The notes: generated by a model not told the origin, from the letters alone. A stretch of 64,000 nt of DNA from Macrophomina tecta (GCA_024180945.1 JAKSGN010000003.1:2480001-2544000); one strand, 5' to 3'. Positions 23,658-36,030 are shown, counted from the first letter of the stretch. A program made the numbers and translations.

Positions 23658-25328
23658 ATGGCCTCCTCGTCCTCATCCCGCCAGCGCTCCTACGACTCGC
23701 TGGCCAGCTCCGCCTCGATGCAGTCCGACTCGTCTGCCAAGCGCATCCGCCTGGAGCCTGCGCGTTTCGACGACGACGAGGCTCACGGTACGTACCCGCC
23801 GGACACGAACGACCGCCTGCCCCCCCGCCCTGTCGTGACGTCTGGACGGCCTGCCCTGTGCCACTCCTCCACACCACGACCTCCCCGTCCCAACTGGCCC
23901 CGATCAATTCTCTTTTTTTTTTTTTTTTTTCTACCCTCACATCTCTTGGCACCGCTCTCCCGACATTTTCTTCATCGCGTGAAAGCCTGCTGACCGCCGT
24001 CAGTGCTAACATGCCACACGCTGGAGCACAGCATGCGTCTGGCCCCGGAGCACGACGAGGCCCGTCTGCAGGAGATCGAGCAGGAGGAAGACGAAGAGCT
24101 GCAGGCCAGCAGCGTGCGCTACGTGGCCAGCAACACCAACCCCGGCCCAGCAGAGGAAGCACGGCCACAAGAGCCGCTCCAGATCGAACGCATCCAGCCA
24201 CGTGACAAGTCGCGCGAGGAGTACGTCAATGCCCTGAAGCTGGGCTACAACCAGCTTATCGACGTGCTGCTGCGCGACATCCAAAAGGCGTGTGACGCCC
24301 TCGTGGGCTCCAAGTACGCCTCGGTGCGGAAAATCTGCTACGACATCCTGGCCAGCACCGAAAACTGCGTCCTGCACGCCCTGCTCGACGGCAACCTGGC
24401 CTGGGATGCCGAGCACGATGTGCAGACCGGCGCCGCCCTCGACCGGCTGAGGGCCCAGGCCGCAAACCAACCTTGCATCTACCAGCGCGTCCTAGTCGAC
24501 GAGCTGAACCAGTCCCCCTCTCCTGCCGAGCTTTTCGACGTGATCGAGGGCCTGAGGCGGTACGCCCGCACGGGCGAGTGGGATCTTGCCGTCAAGGTGG
24601 ACACGTACAAGCGGCCGGACGCCTGGAACGAGACGCTGTCCAAGGCCGGCCGCCGCAAGTACCTGGCCGCGTTGTCGAGTGCGTACGGCCCGCCCAGCGA
24701 GGCTCGGCTGGCGGAGCTGGAGCTGTTCTGCCAGAAGCTGCACGCCCGGCTCGACAAGATCCCGACGGCGGACTGGCAGGAGCCGCTGCGCTTCCCGCTC
24801 GTCGACGTGGCCTACACGGTCAACTACGAGGCGCGGCTGGCCGCCAACGAGCAGCACACGGCCGCGCGCGACTCGCTGATGAACCTGGTCGAGGCCATGT
24901 GCGCAACGCTGTTCCCGCAGCGCCAGTACCGCGCCAAGCAGTTCCCCATCTACCTCATCTTCGAGGCGCAGCAGGCCGTCATGGCGGACCTGGTGCTGGG
25001 CCAGCTGTCGCAGGCGCTGCTGGCCACCGGCGGCGGCTGCGCGTACTGGGCGACGGACCTGCTGCACGGGTCGGCGATGGCGGTCGACGACAAGAACTGG
25101 GCGCGCTACGAGAAGTGGGCGGTCGACCACTCGCCGTACGTGGCCAACTGCCGCGCCGACTCGCCGCGGCAGAGCGAGGAACTCGAGCGCATCAAGCGCA
25201 CCATCGAGACCAAGAAGCGCGAGATGTTCGAGCTCAAGAAGGAGTACAACGAGGGCCAGCTGCAAATGCGCCTGGCCGCCCGCGACATCACCAGGCGTGT
25301 CGCGAGGTGCAATCGGTACACCTTCTGA
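23658..25328 (+). CDS. Unrecognised 484-aa protein with C-terminal coiled coil
   Basis: Two exons in the best model: 23658-23787 and 24004-25328, joined in frame (GTACGT donor at 23788, CAG acceptor at 24001-24003). The 216-bp intron has a long T-tract. A CTAAC branch-like site just after the proposed acceptor leaves a later acceptor possible. Exon 1 encodes a Ser-rich start (MASSSSSRQRS...) with a KRIRLEP basic patch. Exon 2 starts acidic (EIEQEEDEELQ), then has a long, mostly helical region. Near the C-terminus a charged heptad-like stretch (IKRTIETKKREMFELKKEYN) predicts a coiled coil. No transmembrane segment or catalytic motif is recognised. Codon use is strongly GC3-biased and the frame is long and clean, so a real gene is near certain, but the function is unknown. 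Confidence 0.75.
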
Positions 25329-27022
25329 TTTGATTCTTTTCCCCCACCAGCACGGCGTTGTTGTTTTCCCGTCTTGATATCCATCATGCCACCATCACCC
25401 GCGCCGTCGTCACCGCCGCCATCTCCAGCTTTATGGTATCATGTTGTGTATCCCCTCCTCTTTCCTCTAGACGATAGAGACGGGTTAGGTGCGTACGGCG
25501 TGGGATCGATGCTCATCGTTTCATTCTGTGTCGCTCGGAGAAGGGGGGCGAGATGGGAGTTATCGTCTCGTAATGGGAACGGTGTCGCGTCGGCGGCTTC
25601 CGGCTGGCGAGCCGATGAGGAGATTGGACGAGCGATGGAAATAGCGTCTCGACGGGGTCGAGCGGTACCCGTAGTGGGTACAGTGGAGGACACAGACGCT
25701 CTGTGTTTCCTTGTTTTGTGGCGCGTTACGGGAAGCAGGGAAATGACATGTGTCAGTCAGAGTCAGAACAGGCAGAGAAAGTTTGCAGAGGCAGAAGCAC
25801 CAGCGCTGTTGGAACGATGGGCTTTTTTTGTGTCTTTTCGGCGTTCTTTGGGAAGGTTAGGCGTTCTTATTGGCCGCGTCTGGGCCGACGGTTCTTATTC
25901 CTCTTCTCGTCGATACGGAAGGGTGGAGAGAGGGGTGTTCGGTCGCAGATGCTCATTGGAACGAAGATGATCGAAGGAGCCAGGTGTTCCGATTGACTTT
26001 GGAGCATATGTATGTTGTGCAGAGTGCGAGTGAGAGCGTATGTGTGGGTGGGGTGGGAAGAGGAAGCACGCGGGATGGCGGCATCGGGGCGGTGGGAAGC
26101 GGATGGTGGATGTGTGACAGCTTTCTACTTCTCGTTCGGTGTCTAGGGTCAGATTGCGACATACGCGCTCATTCTTGGAACATCAACGGGGCTATCTTAG
26201 TCTTGTGTAAGGGGGCCGGCAGGCGGGCGGATAGGCGGGCTTTCCTCGTCTCTGGGCGCCCCGGCTGCCTGCTGCAGCGCGTGTGTTGGCGTGGACCTGT
26301 CCGACGATTGCGTGCGAGCGGCCTCCCGTGACGCGAGCCGCACTTTAAACTCTCCAGCCCCTAACCCCCCCGGACTTTCCTTCCCCTCCCGCTCCTCCTC
26401 TGACACATGCCCAGGCTGTCAGCAAGCCGCTCCGTGCAGCTGCCGCCCTCGTTTTGAGTGTGGGAATCTGGGGGATCTTCCCGTTTGGCTTCCTGGCCGC
26501 CATCTGCAACCATGGCTTCCCTCAGCTGCGCGATCGCGTTGCGTGTGTGTCCAAGACCGGTACAACTTCCCATATATGGTTCTTCCTTTTTCAGCTTCCC
26601 CGGGTGTCCGATCAGTTATCTGTCTTGCGGCTGGGCTGTGTGGCTTCCCCTCTAGAGTTAATGATAGCTCTTTGGTTGCGCCACATGAGTGACGTTGACG
26701 TGATAGAGGCTAGCGCATGTCCGTCCTTGCGTGGTTAGCGTGTTACCTATGTCCCATTTCTGTTCTTAAAGCGGGCGTAGGGCTGACTTGGGGACGATTA
26801 AGATATACACTAAGGTACTGCCTTCTTGCTAGCGTAGCTCTGCAACGGTGTATGCCCATCTCTAGCGATGCTCAGTCGAGCCACAACTATCTTACCCACA
26901 CGAGCGCATATTCAGAACAAATGGTTACAGACATTATATATTTTTGATTTAAAAATGAACGGCTTTTTCAGGTTGTATCTACAGACTTCACCCCCAAGCA
27001 GATACCCTTCCTCGACGAGCCT
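25329..27022. other. Gene-free region between convergent genes
   Basis: About 1.7 kb between the 3' ends of the 484-aa protein gene (+) and the transporter gene (-). Only short, motif-free frames. Confidence 0.4.
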
Positions 27023-29182
27023 TCACAGGATATACCGGAACCCCTTGTTCTCAAGCTCAGTCATATCCCGCATGCCTGCCTCAACCGCCTCCCTTTCCAG
27101 CTCCTCGGGCGACATGTCAGCCTGCTCGCGGTCGCGCTTCTTGTTGACGCTCCACATATAAATGTACAGCACGATGACAGCGCCGAGCTTAACAATATAT
27201 CCAACCAACATGCTGTTGGTTCTCGCGTCAGCAACCCCCAACCTTCACCGCAAACCGAGAGAAAAACGAAGGATAGCACTTACGCAATGTAGGCCGAATG
27301 ATACCCGGGCGCCTCGCTGTCCTTGAACGTCTGCGGCCCAATGATATTGCCGACGCAATACCCCGTAAACATCATCGCGCCCGTCAGCTGCTTCTTCGTG
27401 TACCCCGAGATATTGCTGCTGATCATGGTCAAACTCATACTAAATCCCAAGCCCTGGAAATAGCACAACCACAGCGCGACCAGGCGGCCCCACTTGTTGC
27501 TGTCCGGCAAGCCAACCAGCAGGGCCGCGCCGAGGATGCAGATGGTGTTGGCGACGATCATGGTGATGCAGCGGCTGTTGGGCCACCACGTGCAGATGAA
27601 GCCGCCCGCCAGCAGCGCCGCGAACTGCACGAAGCCGCCGGGGATCTGCAGGTACTGCGTGCCCAGCGTGTCGAAGCCGAACCCCTTGACGATGAGCGAG
27701 GTGAAGGACGTCAGCGCGCTGTTGGGCACCTGCGCGCCCACCGACAGCACGAACAGCATCCACGTCTTGGGGTCGCGCGCGAACTGCACCGCCTGCGCGC
27801 GCTTGAAGCGCGCGTTCTTCACGCCCTGCCGGTTCGCCGCCACCCGCTCCACCGCCACCGCCCGCTCCCGCCCCGTCAGGAATTTCGCCGTCGACGGCAG
27901 GTCCGGCAGCACCACCAGCGACACGATGCCCCACACGATGCTGCACGCGCCGAAGATGATGAAGATGTATTGCCAGCGCGCCAGCGCGCCCGAGTTGATG
28001 TGGCCGACGGCGTAGCCGATCAGACTGCGAGGGGTGGAGAGAGTCAGAGTCAGTGTTGGGAGGGGGGGTTTCCGGACAGGGCAGCGCGCAGGGGTTGGCC
28101 GGTGGGCGCTGGGGAGAGACACTTACCCGCCGAACATGGTAGCGATGCCGTTCGTGCCTACGCGGAAGATCGTCGTCAGCTTGGTCCTGGACTCTGCGCG
28201 CTGCAACGCGCGCATTGGTTTGGTGGGGGGAAGGTGGGATTTGCCATACAGTAATAGGCCTCCAGGCGCAGGGGCTGCTCTGCCGACGTGTACCACATGC
28301 CCATCATCAGGACGAATCCTGCCGGCCTTGGTTAGCTCGCCAATTTGGGGAGAGGCGGACGTGGAGGCTGCTCACCGGGATTGACGGCCGCCTCAAGGGC
28401 ACCCAAGAGGAAGCGGTTCACCGCAATGCCGCCAAAGTTGACGCATGCTGGCGTGGTGATCAGGACGATGCCCCATGCTGGATAGAGATGACCGGTCAGT
28501 CTAGATGGACGGCAAAGTGGTTTTTGTGGAGAAGTGTCTCACCGATCGTGGTCAGGCTGAGGAATTTGGCAATTGGGAATCTGGCCCGACGGATCCTCGA
28601 TCAGTACGCGTATGCTTGGTGGAGCTTCGTCAGGTGGGGGTTGCGCATACCGCTGCATGAGATATCCTGAGGGGTACTGCGTGGCTAGGTAGCCGAAGTA
28701 AAATATGGAACCTGTATATGGATCAGTACGGCAATAGGGAATGGAGACGTAGGCAAGAGGGCTAGTGGCGTTATGCGATGAAAAAAGTTAGGGGTCTCAC
28801 CGAGCCATGAGTACTGGCTTCCGTTGATGTGAGTACCCTCCTTCAGGCCGTAGACACTGGCGTAGTTGATTCCGTTCTGCGCGATTTAGTCAGTCTCGTG
28901 GGACTATATGCTGAGCCCAAGAGCAGTAGGCATGGATGAACAGGGGTGTACACAGACCTTGTCGAGGTACTGCAGCATGTACGTGACGAAGAGAACGGGC
29001 ACAATGCGGTAGTCGATCTTGCGGAGAACGCGTTTGGCCTCGGCCTCGTCGTACTCAAGACCCTGGTTCCTCTTGTAGACATCATAGCTGTCGTCCAGAG
29101 CGGAGTCGGTGGTGGAGGAGTCGCCTGATCCCACGGGGGACTCGACGTCGTACACGGGCTGTTTGTCTTCAGTGGCGGCCAT
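27023..29182 (-). CDS. MFS transporter, allantoate permease (Dal5)-like anion:cation symporter
   Basis: Multi-exon permease with about 12 transmembrane helices. The first exon (29182 to about 28957) has an acidic, soluble N-terminus then RKIDYRIVPVLFVTYMLQYLDK, typical of the Dal5/anion-cation symporter family. Short exons downstream encode NGINYASVYGLKEGTHINGS, SIFYFGYLATQYPSGYLMQR and the MFS loop RFLLGALEAAVNPGF. A large exon (from about 28024 to 27282) includes GYAVGHI, WQYIFIIFGACSIVWGI and the C-terminal bundle up to GPQTFKDSEAPGYHSAYIA. The last exon (about 27215-27023) ends ENKGFRYIL. Family members take up allantoate, ureidosuccinate, nicotinate-like acids or thiamine/biotin precursors; the substrate cannot be told here. 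An hAT transposon sits 440 bp upstream of the start. Confidence 0.88.
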
Positions 29183-29623
29183 CGCTGCTGCTGCCGTTCG
29201 TTCTCAACGGTGGTTGGGGCCCGGCGACTTGGATTCCAATCACTCCTGTAGCACAGAGCCGAGTTAAGAGGAGAGAATCGCAATCACGACAGGGAAGAAA
29301 AATTGGTCAGAACAGCGGACTTGTCGCGCACATTTCGTCAACTTCTTGATGGCGTGCTTGCGCTCAGGCTGTTGGATGCTGTTCCTGCAAGACGAGTGCG
29401 CCCGACGACATGCCGAAGGCGAAGCGTCGAGCTACCTCGCTGCATTGCAGCACTCTCGGGCACTGGGCTGTCAGCCGGCGGTGGGTACGTGTAGAGTAGC
29501 AAAAAGTGCAGGTCTCCGCGGCAGGGCAGGCATCGGCCGGTGGCTCCAACACATCTGCCGTGAATTATGACGGACGCGGCGGGCGGGCAAGCCTCGACCA
29601 AGGCTTGTGATTGGTGTTGGCGG
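29183..29623. other. Transporter promoter up to the hAT insertion
   Basis: About 440 bp between the transporter start and the left end of the hAT element. No gene seen. Confidence 0.5.
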
Positions 29624-29644
29624 CAGACATCCCAGTAATAAATA
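29624..29644 (+). repeat. Left terminal inverted repeat of the hAT element
   Basis: 21 bp beginning CAGACATCCCA; 20/21 match to the reverse complement of 32328-32348. Confidence 0.85.
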
Positions 29645-29690
29645 TATATTTATTATTAAGGGCATATTTATTGTTAAGCTTTTCCATAAG

Positions 29691-29720
29691 GATAATAATA
29701 TAGACGCTGCCAATAAATAT
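29691..29720 (+). repeat. hAT subterminal motif, left copy
   Basis: GATAATAATA then CTGCCAATAAAT; recurs in the same orientation at 32271-32300 with a few changes. Candidate transposase-binding repeat. Confidence 0.5.
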
Positions 29721-29952
29721 ATATTGTTAACTATTAATAATATAGGCCCACTATTTTCCAGCGCCAATTCCCCCAGAGTGTTTCAGATTAAATTGCAGTC
29801 TTGTACGCATATTACTGCTTATCAGGCCTCTAGATAGGAGGTGAACTCCAATGTTTGTAACTCCTAGCAACCGAAACTGCTGCCTCGCCATACCCGTCAC
29901 GTTGCAAGTACGCAGTTCGTAATACATCAGCGACATATCTCTACACACGACA

Positions 29953-32246
29953 ATGGACGTCAACATATCCTCACTGCCCCAATCCAATGCCCCGTCAAGT
30001 TCTTCCTCCGTGGTACCCTCTGACAGTGCCTCACAAGTTGCCAGCACACTGTCAGAACCCGAGGCATCGTCAGCTCAGCATACGGTCAAGAGACGGAAAC
30101 TGAGAGCCACATCAACATGGGATCACTTTCGAGAAGCTCAAGGCGACGAGCCACGTACTATGAGCGGGAAATTACTTCACTACTGCACGCGTTGTCGCAA
30201 TCCATCCTGGTCAACCCACATATCTGGCAACGCCCGCTATCATCTCGAGAAGGCTCATCACATACTTGTTCGAGAGGATTCAAAATCTCAAAACAGGCGC
30301 CAACTAGCCATCGAAAATGCCTTCGCAAGAACAACCGGCAAGCGGCTGCAGCAAGTCAGGGAGAATGAGATGAACACTCTACGGAGTGTAATCAATGTCG
30401 ATGCCTTTCGAGAGGCACAGATGTTGCTATCCGCACATAAACATTTACCGCTCAACTTCGTAACCTGGCCGGAATACCAGGCACTTCTGGCCGCGATAAA
30501 CCCTGCCGTTGAAGAGTTCCTAACTGATTCCGGTAGCACAGTTGCGGCGGACTTGGATAGGGCCTACGATGCGCATCAACAATCCGTAAAGGAATGGCTA
30601 GAACGTGCCCGGAGCCTCGTACACATTGCTATGGACGTATGGTCTTCTCCTCAGCGGAAGGCCTATATCGCTGTTCACGCCCAATGGGTTGACGAGGCCT
30701 ACAAACCTCGGAAAGCATTGCTAGGGCTACCAAACCTCCGCCGCTCTCACGCCGGCACGGCTATGGCACCTCACTTGATGACGATTATCCGACAGTACCA
30801 CTTAGCGCCCCGAATCGGCTACTTCACTGGGGACAATGACGCAAAGAATGACACCTGTCTCCGCCAACTTGCTGTTGAGCTGTCACAAGAGTACGGCCTT
30901 ACACTTGACCCAGTGTCCTCTCGAACGCGGTGTGCCGGCCACATCATTAACTTGTCCCTTCAAGCCTTTCTCTTTGCAACTAGTGAGGACGCTCTGCAGG
31001 CCGCAATTGCGCAGGCGCAACACGAGGTAAATGATGTAACAGTTGCGGACGCGTTACACGACCAAATTCAGTCGAACACTTGTCACAAGAGTCACGACAG
31101 GCGCAAGAAACGCCATGACACTGCCGGCTGGCGGAGCATCGGCCCAATGGGTAAACTCCACAACATTGCGGTGTTCATCCGTAATTCCACAGTGCGCAAC
31201 GATGCATGGGATGACATTGCAGAAAAGGCGCTTGGAATTGACAATATCACCCGTTGGAACTCATGGTTCAAGTTGCTTGATGCGGCTATCAGCCAAGAGG
31301 GTCCATTGTCAATATTCCTCAACCAATACCACAACGAGCTGGAAGACGACATCCTCACACATGATGATTGGCAAGTACTCAAAATGACTCACGAGTTCTT
31401 GCAGCCGTTTTACCAAGCGACCTTGGAGCAGCAAATGGAGTGGGCATCAATAGATCAGGTGCTAGAGAATATGGATATTCTTTTCATGCAGTTTGAGAAT
31501 GCCAAGGTAAGCCATGGACGGCTCGATCGATTACCAGACCTGGACTGATGTTAAAGCAGGGCAAATACGCCAGCAACGCGCGTATGGTTCATTCCATTCA
31601 CATGGGTTGGTGGGTTCTCTCGAAGTATTATGAAGAGAGTGACAGAAACCCAATATATGCCACGGCATTATTGCTCCATCCAGAAAAGCGCCGGAGGTAC
31701 CTTGACCGCCACTGGGCAGAGGAATGGAGGCAGACCGCTATTGCTGGTGCACGGCAGCATTGGGCGAAGTACAAGGACCGGCCACTCCCGTCGGAGTCCG
31801 CGGCTCGGCTGAACGACGAACGACGGGAAGTAACACCGTACGAGCGTATCAAGCAGTCAATGAGTGTCTTGGATGAACCCGGAGATGAGGATGAATTCGA
31901 AAAATTCGTCAATTCTCCGCCACGACCTATGACGACCAAAACACCGCTTGAATGGTGGTGTCGAGAAGAACAGAGGATTGAGTATCCACGTTTACACCAA
32001 TTGGCCATTGACATACTAAGTGTGCCGGCGATGTCCGACGATCCGGAACGGGTATTCTCTTGCGCAAGGCGGACAATTTCTTGGGACAGGGCACGGCTCT
32101 CGCCTGATACTATCGAGAAGCTTCAATGCCTGAGCAACTGGGTGAAGAATGACTTGGTCCGCAAAGTCTACGTGGCAGTAGATGGTAAGGTCATGGATAT
32201 TGCTGGCGGCAACGACGACATGCATGGCGCTTCAGTTTTATATTAA
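29953..32246 (+). CDS. hAT transposase with BED-type zinc finger, intact
   Basis: Two exons, 29953-31506 and 31560-32246, joined in phase 0 across a 53-bp intron (GTAAGC...CAG), give 746 aa without stops. Residues ~75-105 hold a BED-like finger (YCTRCRNP ... HLEKAHH). An RNase-H-like core follows with HIAMDVWSSP and YFTGDNDAKNDT as candidate Asp sites. The C-terminus carries the hAT dimerisation block (LHQLAIDILSVPAMSDDPER then VFSCARRTISWDR). It should cut and paste its own element. An unspliced reading would stop at 31548, so naive gene calling could mis-label it as broken. Confidence 0.9.
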
Positions 32247-32270
32247 TAATTATTGATAAGCTTAGCAATC

Positions 32271-32300
32271 GATAATAATATTAGGATCTGCCAATGAATA
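32271..32300 (+). repeat. hAT subterminal motif, right copy
   Basis: GATAATAATA then CTGCCAATGAATA, in direct orientation relative to the left copy. Confidence 0.5.
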
Positions 32301-32327
32301 CATAAGAATATGTCAATATTATGTATT

Positions 32328-32348
32328 TATTTATTATTGGGATGTCTG
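32328..32348 (-). repeat. Right terminal inverted repeat of the hAT element
   Basis: Inverted partner of 29624-29644, one mismatch at position 12. Confidence 0.85.
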
Positions 32349-33506
32349 GTAGTACCGTCCGAAACGTCCGAAACAGCAGGATAGAGGTATCTTGTCTAAA
32401 ACGCCTCAGCGAACGATTCAATGTGCAATATCTGGTATCCTTGACATGTCTCTGGCCGCTGCATGCATACATGTACACCCAGGTCATGGAATAACAGGGG
32501 GCTACAAAGCCTCATTCTAAAAGCTGTGCCACATCTAAAAACAAGACCCATGGGAATTGCAGCAAATCATGTTTCGGATTATGAGTTCTTGCGGCAAGGA
32601 CGTTCTCTGAGGTGATGAAACGGCGCCGCGTCGCTGTCGTGTCAGCCGACCTGGACATGACACCTCGTCAAGCCACTACTGACGCTACACGTGATCCTAT
32701 GGCCGAGAACAGTAAGCTACGGGACTTCGTGGATTCTGCACTCGGAAATTTCCGCAGCGCTGATCACGGTAAAAAGCTTCTTGGAAGATCGTGCTTGCTT
32801 GATGGAAAAACGCCGATCCTTGAGCCAAACCCACGAGGCCTCCCCGCTATGACGGTACATCATCTGGGATTGACAGGCCAATTTCCTGTCGAGACAAGGC
32901 ACGACCAAGACTACACGAGCAGCTATCTTTGGCCTCAACACGAAGTGTTCAGCCGCATGATGCACCTCACTATTCTCATTGGTATCTTGCCGGGCCCCCG
33001 CTTCAGAGCCCCTCGCCAGTCTGCCTGACAATCGGAAATGGCTCAGGTGGCCCGACCCCGGTGCACTTGTTGACCAGCGCCGAATTGCCGCACCAACACC
33101 GGCAAGTGCCTTTTGACGCAAAACCCCAGCATGCAAATCCCATCACGCCAAGCGGGAGCTTAGTGGAAGCTTACGTAGGCTTAGCGGTGCGCGGCACGAC
33201 CCGAACATCAGGGTATTTGTTTCAATTACTCTTGTTGCGTTAAGCGGGTATTCGTCAGTCAGGAAACCCCCGATCCCCCCACTTCTCCCAAGGAAAACGA
33301 GTCAAGCAATACACCGGACTAAGGAAACTAACAGAAAGGGAAGAAGGCCAGGATAACGCCGCTAGTTCCGCCAGTAACAGGTCCAGGATATCGAATATGA
33401 CAGCAAACGCCCGCCCACCCACCCGCAAGAAACGCCCTTGGTTCCCCCAAAGTGCTTGTGTCGCGAATCATCACTCCGCAACATTCTGTCTTGGCAGCAG
33501 TTTAGT
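32349..33506. other. Gene-free region right of the hAT element
   Basis: About 1.16 kb with only short frames and no recognised motif; includes the 3' side of the bANK-type gene. Confidence 0.4.
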
Positions 33507-34707
33507 TCACCGCTCGGTCCTGGCAAACAGATTGCCACCCGCCTCGAGCAGCCTGCAGACGACGGCCTGGTGGCCCTGCTCCACGGCCAGGTGGAGCGGC
33601 GTCCAGCCCATGTCGTCTTTGGCATTGGGATCGCCTCCCTGCTCGACCAGGAACTTGACCATCGCCTCGTTGCCCCGCTCCGCCGCGATGTGCAGCATCG
33701 AGCGCCCGGAGATGGAGTGCTTGGGACTGCGATCCACCACGGCGGTTTCCTGGAGCTACACAGTCAGTCTCGGGGCCTCAGTGGCAAGCTATCGCAAGCG
33801 GGGAAAACGTACTCGTGGACTGGCCGTCCTCCCGCGCAGCGATTGCTGGCTCATCGGCCGCCTGATGACGCCGCTGCCGGCCTGGCTGTCGCTCTCCGCA
33901 TTCTTGGCGGCCTCACCGGTGCTGCTATTGTTGTTGAACGAGATGTTCAGGCCGCCCATCGTCGGACTCATCATACTCGAGAAGGACCCCGGCACGCTAA
34001 CGCTCGAGGCCACGCTCTCTGAGAGGTTGCTGCCCATGCCGGAATAATCGTCAAACAGCGTCTCCGGCCTCAGGTCCTCGGCGATGCGATCAAACGACGG
34101 CGTGCTCATGCTCCGATTGAGCGAGTGCTCCGGTGGCACCAGTGGGACCAAGCTGCCGCATTGATGGCAGGTTGTGCATTGCGACAGGATGGCCGTCTCA
34201 GCAGGCGGAGTGGGCATTTGCGCGGTGCTTCCTGCAGTCAGAGGGCTGCCGGCGGGCATTGCTGTTGTGTAACTGGTTCGGCGTGTCATGTGAGGAAAGG
34301 AAGACGGCGCGGGCGTGTAGAGGTGCTGGAGGCCTGGCGGGATGGAGGCGGTGGCAGCAGCATTGCAGGACTGGGCTTGGCTGAATGCGGTATTGCTGCT
34401 CTGCTGCTGCTCCAACGCTTGTACTCGTCGCTTTAGGTTTCGCCCTGAGCATGTAAGAGGTCAGTCCTGATGGGTGTTCACGAACGCCGGAGACGCATGG
34501 CTACTAACGATATTTGCGTTGGGCATTCCTGTTCTGGATCCTTCTCCGTTCCGCGGCATCCGCAACGGTCGTCCAGTCCTCCTCATCCGAACACATTCCC
34601 GTGTCCATTGCTTGCATGGTCGGCTGTCGAGGGAAGGCCGACACGGAAGAAGCATTCTGGAAGGTTGCCATGGGGTCAGTCATGACGGTGGCCACCCGAG
34701 CGGCCAT
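33507..34707 (-). CDS. bANK-type transcription factor (bZIP-like basic region plus ankyrin repeats)
   Basis: Three exons, 34707-34509, 34444-33813 and 33755-33507, give 359 aa. Introns are 34445-34508 and 33756-33812. The basic region ERRRIQNRNAQRKYRRNLKR (residues ~53-72, split by intron 1) has the bZIP N-x-A-x-R pattern, but no clear leucine zipper follows. The middle is Ser/Thr/Pro-rich. The C-terminus has two ankyrin repeats (SMLHIAAERGNEAMVKFLVE and TPLHLAVEQGHQAVVCRLLE). This is the architecture of bANK regulators such as TOXE of Cochliobolus, a pathway-specific activator of a toxin cluster. It stands at the edge of the lipid-gene run, so a cluster-specific regulator is plausible. Confidence 0.85.
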
Positions 34708-36030
34708 TGGAGGGAGCGAATTGTTGACGTGAGCACTGAGGACTGCATGGTGGTGAGCGGGGACTTCTTATTCCACCGGGCGGCGTGGCGAGGCTCTCGG
34801 GGGTGCTAAGCTCGTTGTAAGCATTCTCGCTTTGCTATTCCTCCTGCGCGATCCTGCTACTCGCGACGACTCAGTTCGAGGCTCTGCGCTCAAACGGGGT
34901 ATCCGGAGTACGAGTCGTAGATCTTCGTTCCGCGCCGCCCTTCTCGGGCCGAATGGGCCATGACTGGATGAGGCGGGTCAGGCGTTGGCCTATCTCATGC
35001 ACACGTGCTATTCGGGAGACGCGCAAGTGAGCCAGTCGCGACGGTCCAACGCGTGGGAGGGTCCGTATACAGATTGTGAGCGGCGCGGAGCCGCACTTCC
35101 CTGGAACCGTTCGCCATGCCTCCCTGGGGCCCCTTGAGAATCGCTTCAGAACAAGCCTGCTAAGCGGCACAAGCGCGCGGCTCAATCCAAGTAGCCATTC
35201 CTACGTGGCGGATGCCCAGCGCCGACAAGAGATCTTGCTCCGTTAAGCTTTCCTGACAACCCCATGGCTTTCGCGGGGCGAACCCCGGACTCTCGAATTT
35301 GGCGCCGCGGCGAGGGAGCACGTACTGCCCAACGAACTGCTCCCGTATACCTCAGATGAACTCTCCCGCGTGCAACGCCGTCCGAAGGGCGCCTGAGCAC
35401 CCAAAAACGGCTGGAAACATCTCCGGGGACAGCCGCCTAGGTACGCAGTGGCCGCCAACAGCAAATGGCGTCGGAGGATGCCGTGATAGGGCTTCATTTC
35501 GCCTTTACTTATCCAGCGCGCGCTGCTGATGATCTGCGAGATCCTTGAATGTGCTCTCGCTTGCCGCTGAACATACACCGCTTTACCAACCCCGCCGGCT
35601 CCCACAATGTCAGCAAACATTGAAAGCGCGGTCTAGAATGCAGCAACCCCCCCCTCTCTTCTCGCTCTGGTCCGTGTCGACTTTTCCGTTCCCCCCGGTC
35701 CGAACCATTCGGCAAAACACATGGCCGACATGCGCTCCGCGCCCCCCTTAGTGACACGCGAAAGCCAAGGCGGCGTGTGAAGGGGAAATGGGCTCAGGCG
35801 ACCAGATGCCGCCCGCTGATTGGCAACAGTAGTCAACTGCATACGCCATACGCTGTATACGAGGAAACTGATGGTTCGCTATGTAAAAAGAGCAGCTACT
35901 ACTCGGGTAAAATCTACCTTCCAACCCCCACTTCCTGGTAAATTGCTATATCTCCACGCTTCCGTATCTACTACCCATCTCTCTTTTACTAAAGGCATAT
36001 CCCGCCGGTCTGTTGCTACTGCTGCTATCC
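34708..36030. other. Gene-free region between regulator and elongase
   Basis: About 1.3 kb including the bANK-type promoter and the 3' side of the elongase. Frames present show no known domain. Confidence 0.4.

Larger units (their letters stand above)
29624..32348 (+). mobile_element. hAT-superfamily DNA transposon (2725 bp), apparently complete
   Basis: Terminal inverted repeats start CAGACATCCCA at 29624 and end with the reverse complement at 32348. 20 of the 21 terminal bases match, and CAG ends are typical of hAT elements. AT-rich subterminal regions surround a spliced transposase gene. A subterminal motif (GATAATAATAT... CTGCCAATRAATA) occurs in direct orientation near both ends. The 8 bp flanks (GTTGGCGG left, GTAGTACC right) do not match, so no target-site duplication is visible. 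The flanks may have changed, or the copy may be a recombinant. Confidence 0.88.

Noticed and set aside
24473..25333. Frame of 286 codons (+) and 257 codons (-) inside the 484-aa gene
   Set aside because: Shadow frames caused by strong GC3 codon bias.
27298..28254. Frame of 318 codons on the + strand across the Dal5-like transporter
   Set aside because: Antisense shadow of a real, motif-bearing exon.
31548..32246. Second separate hAT ORF
   Set aside because: It is exon 2 of the transposase; a GTAAGC...CAG intron at 31507-31559 joins it in frame.
34871..35757. Several 70-125 codon minus frames between regulator and elongase
   Set aside because: Arg/Pro/Ser-rich translations without motifs, overlapping in several frames; probably chance.
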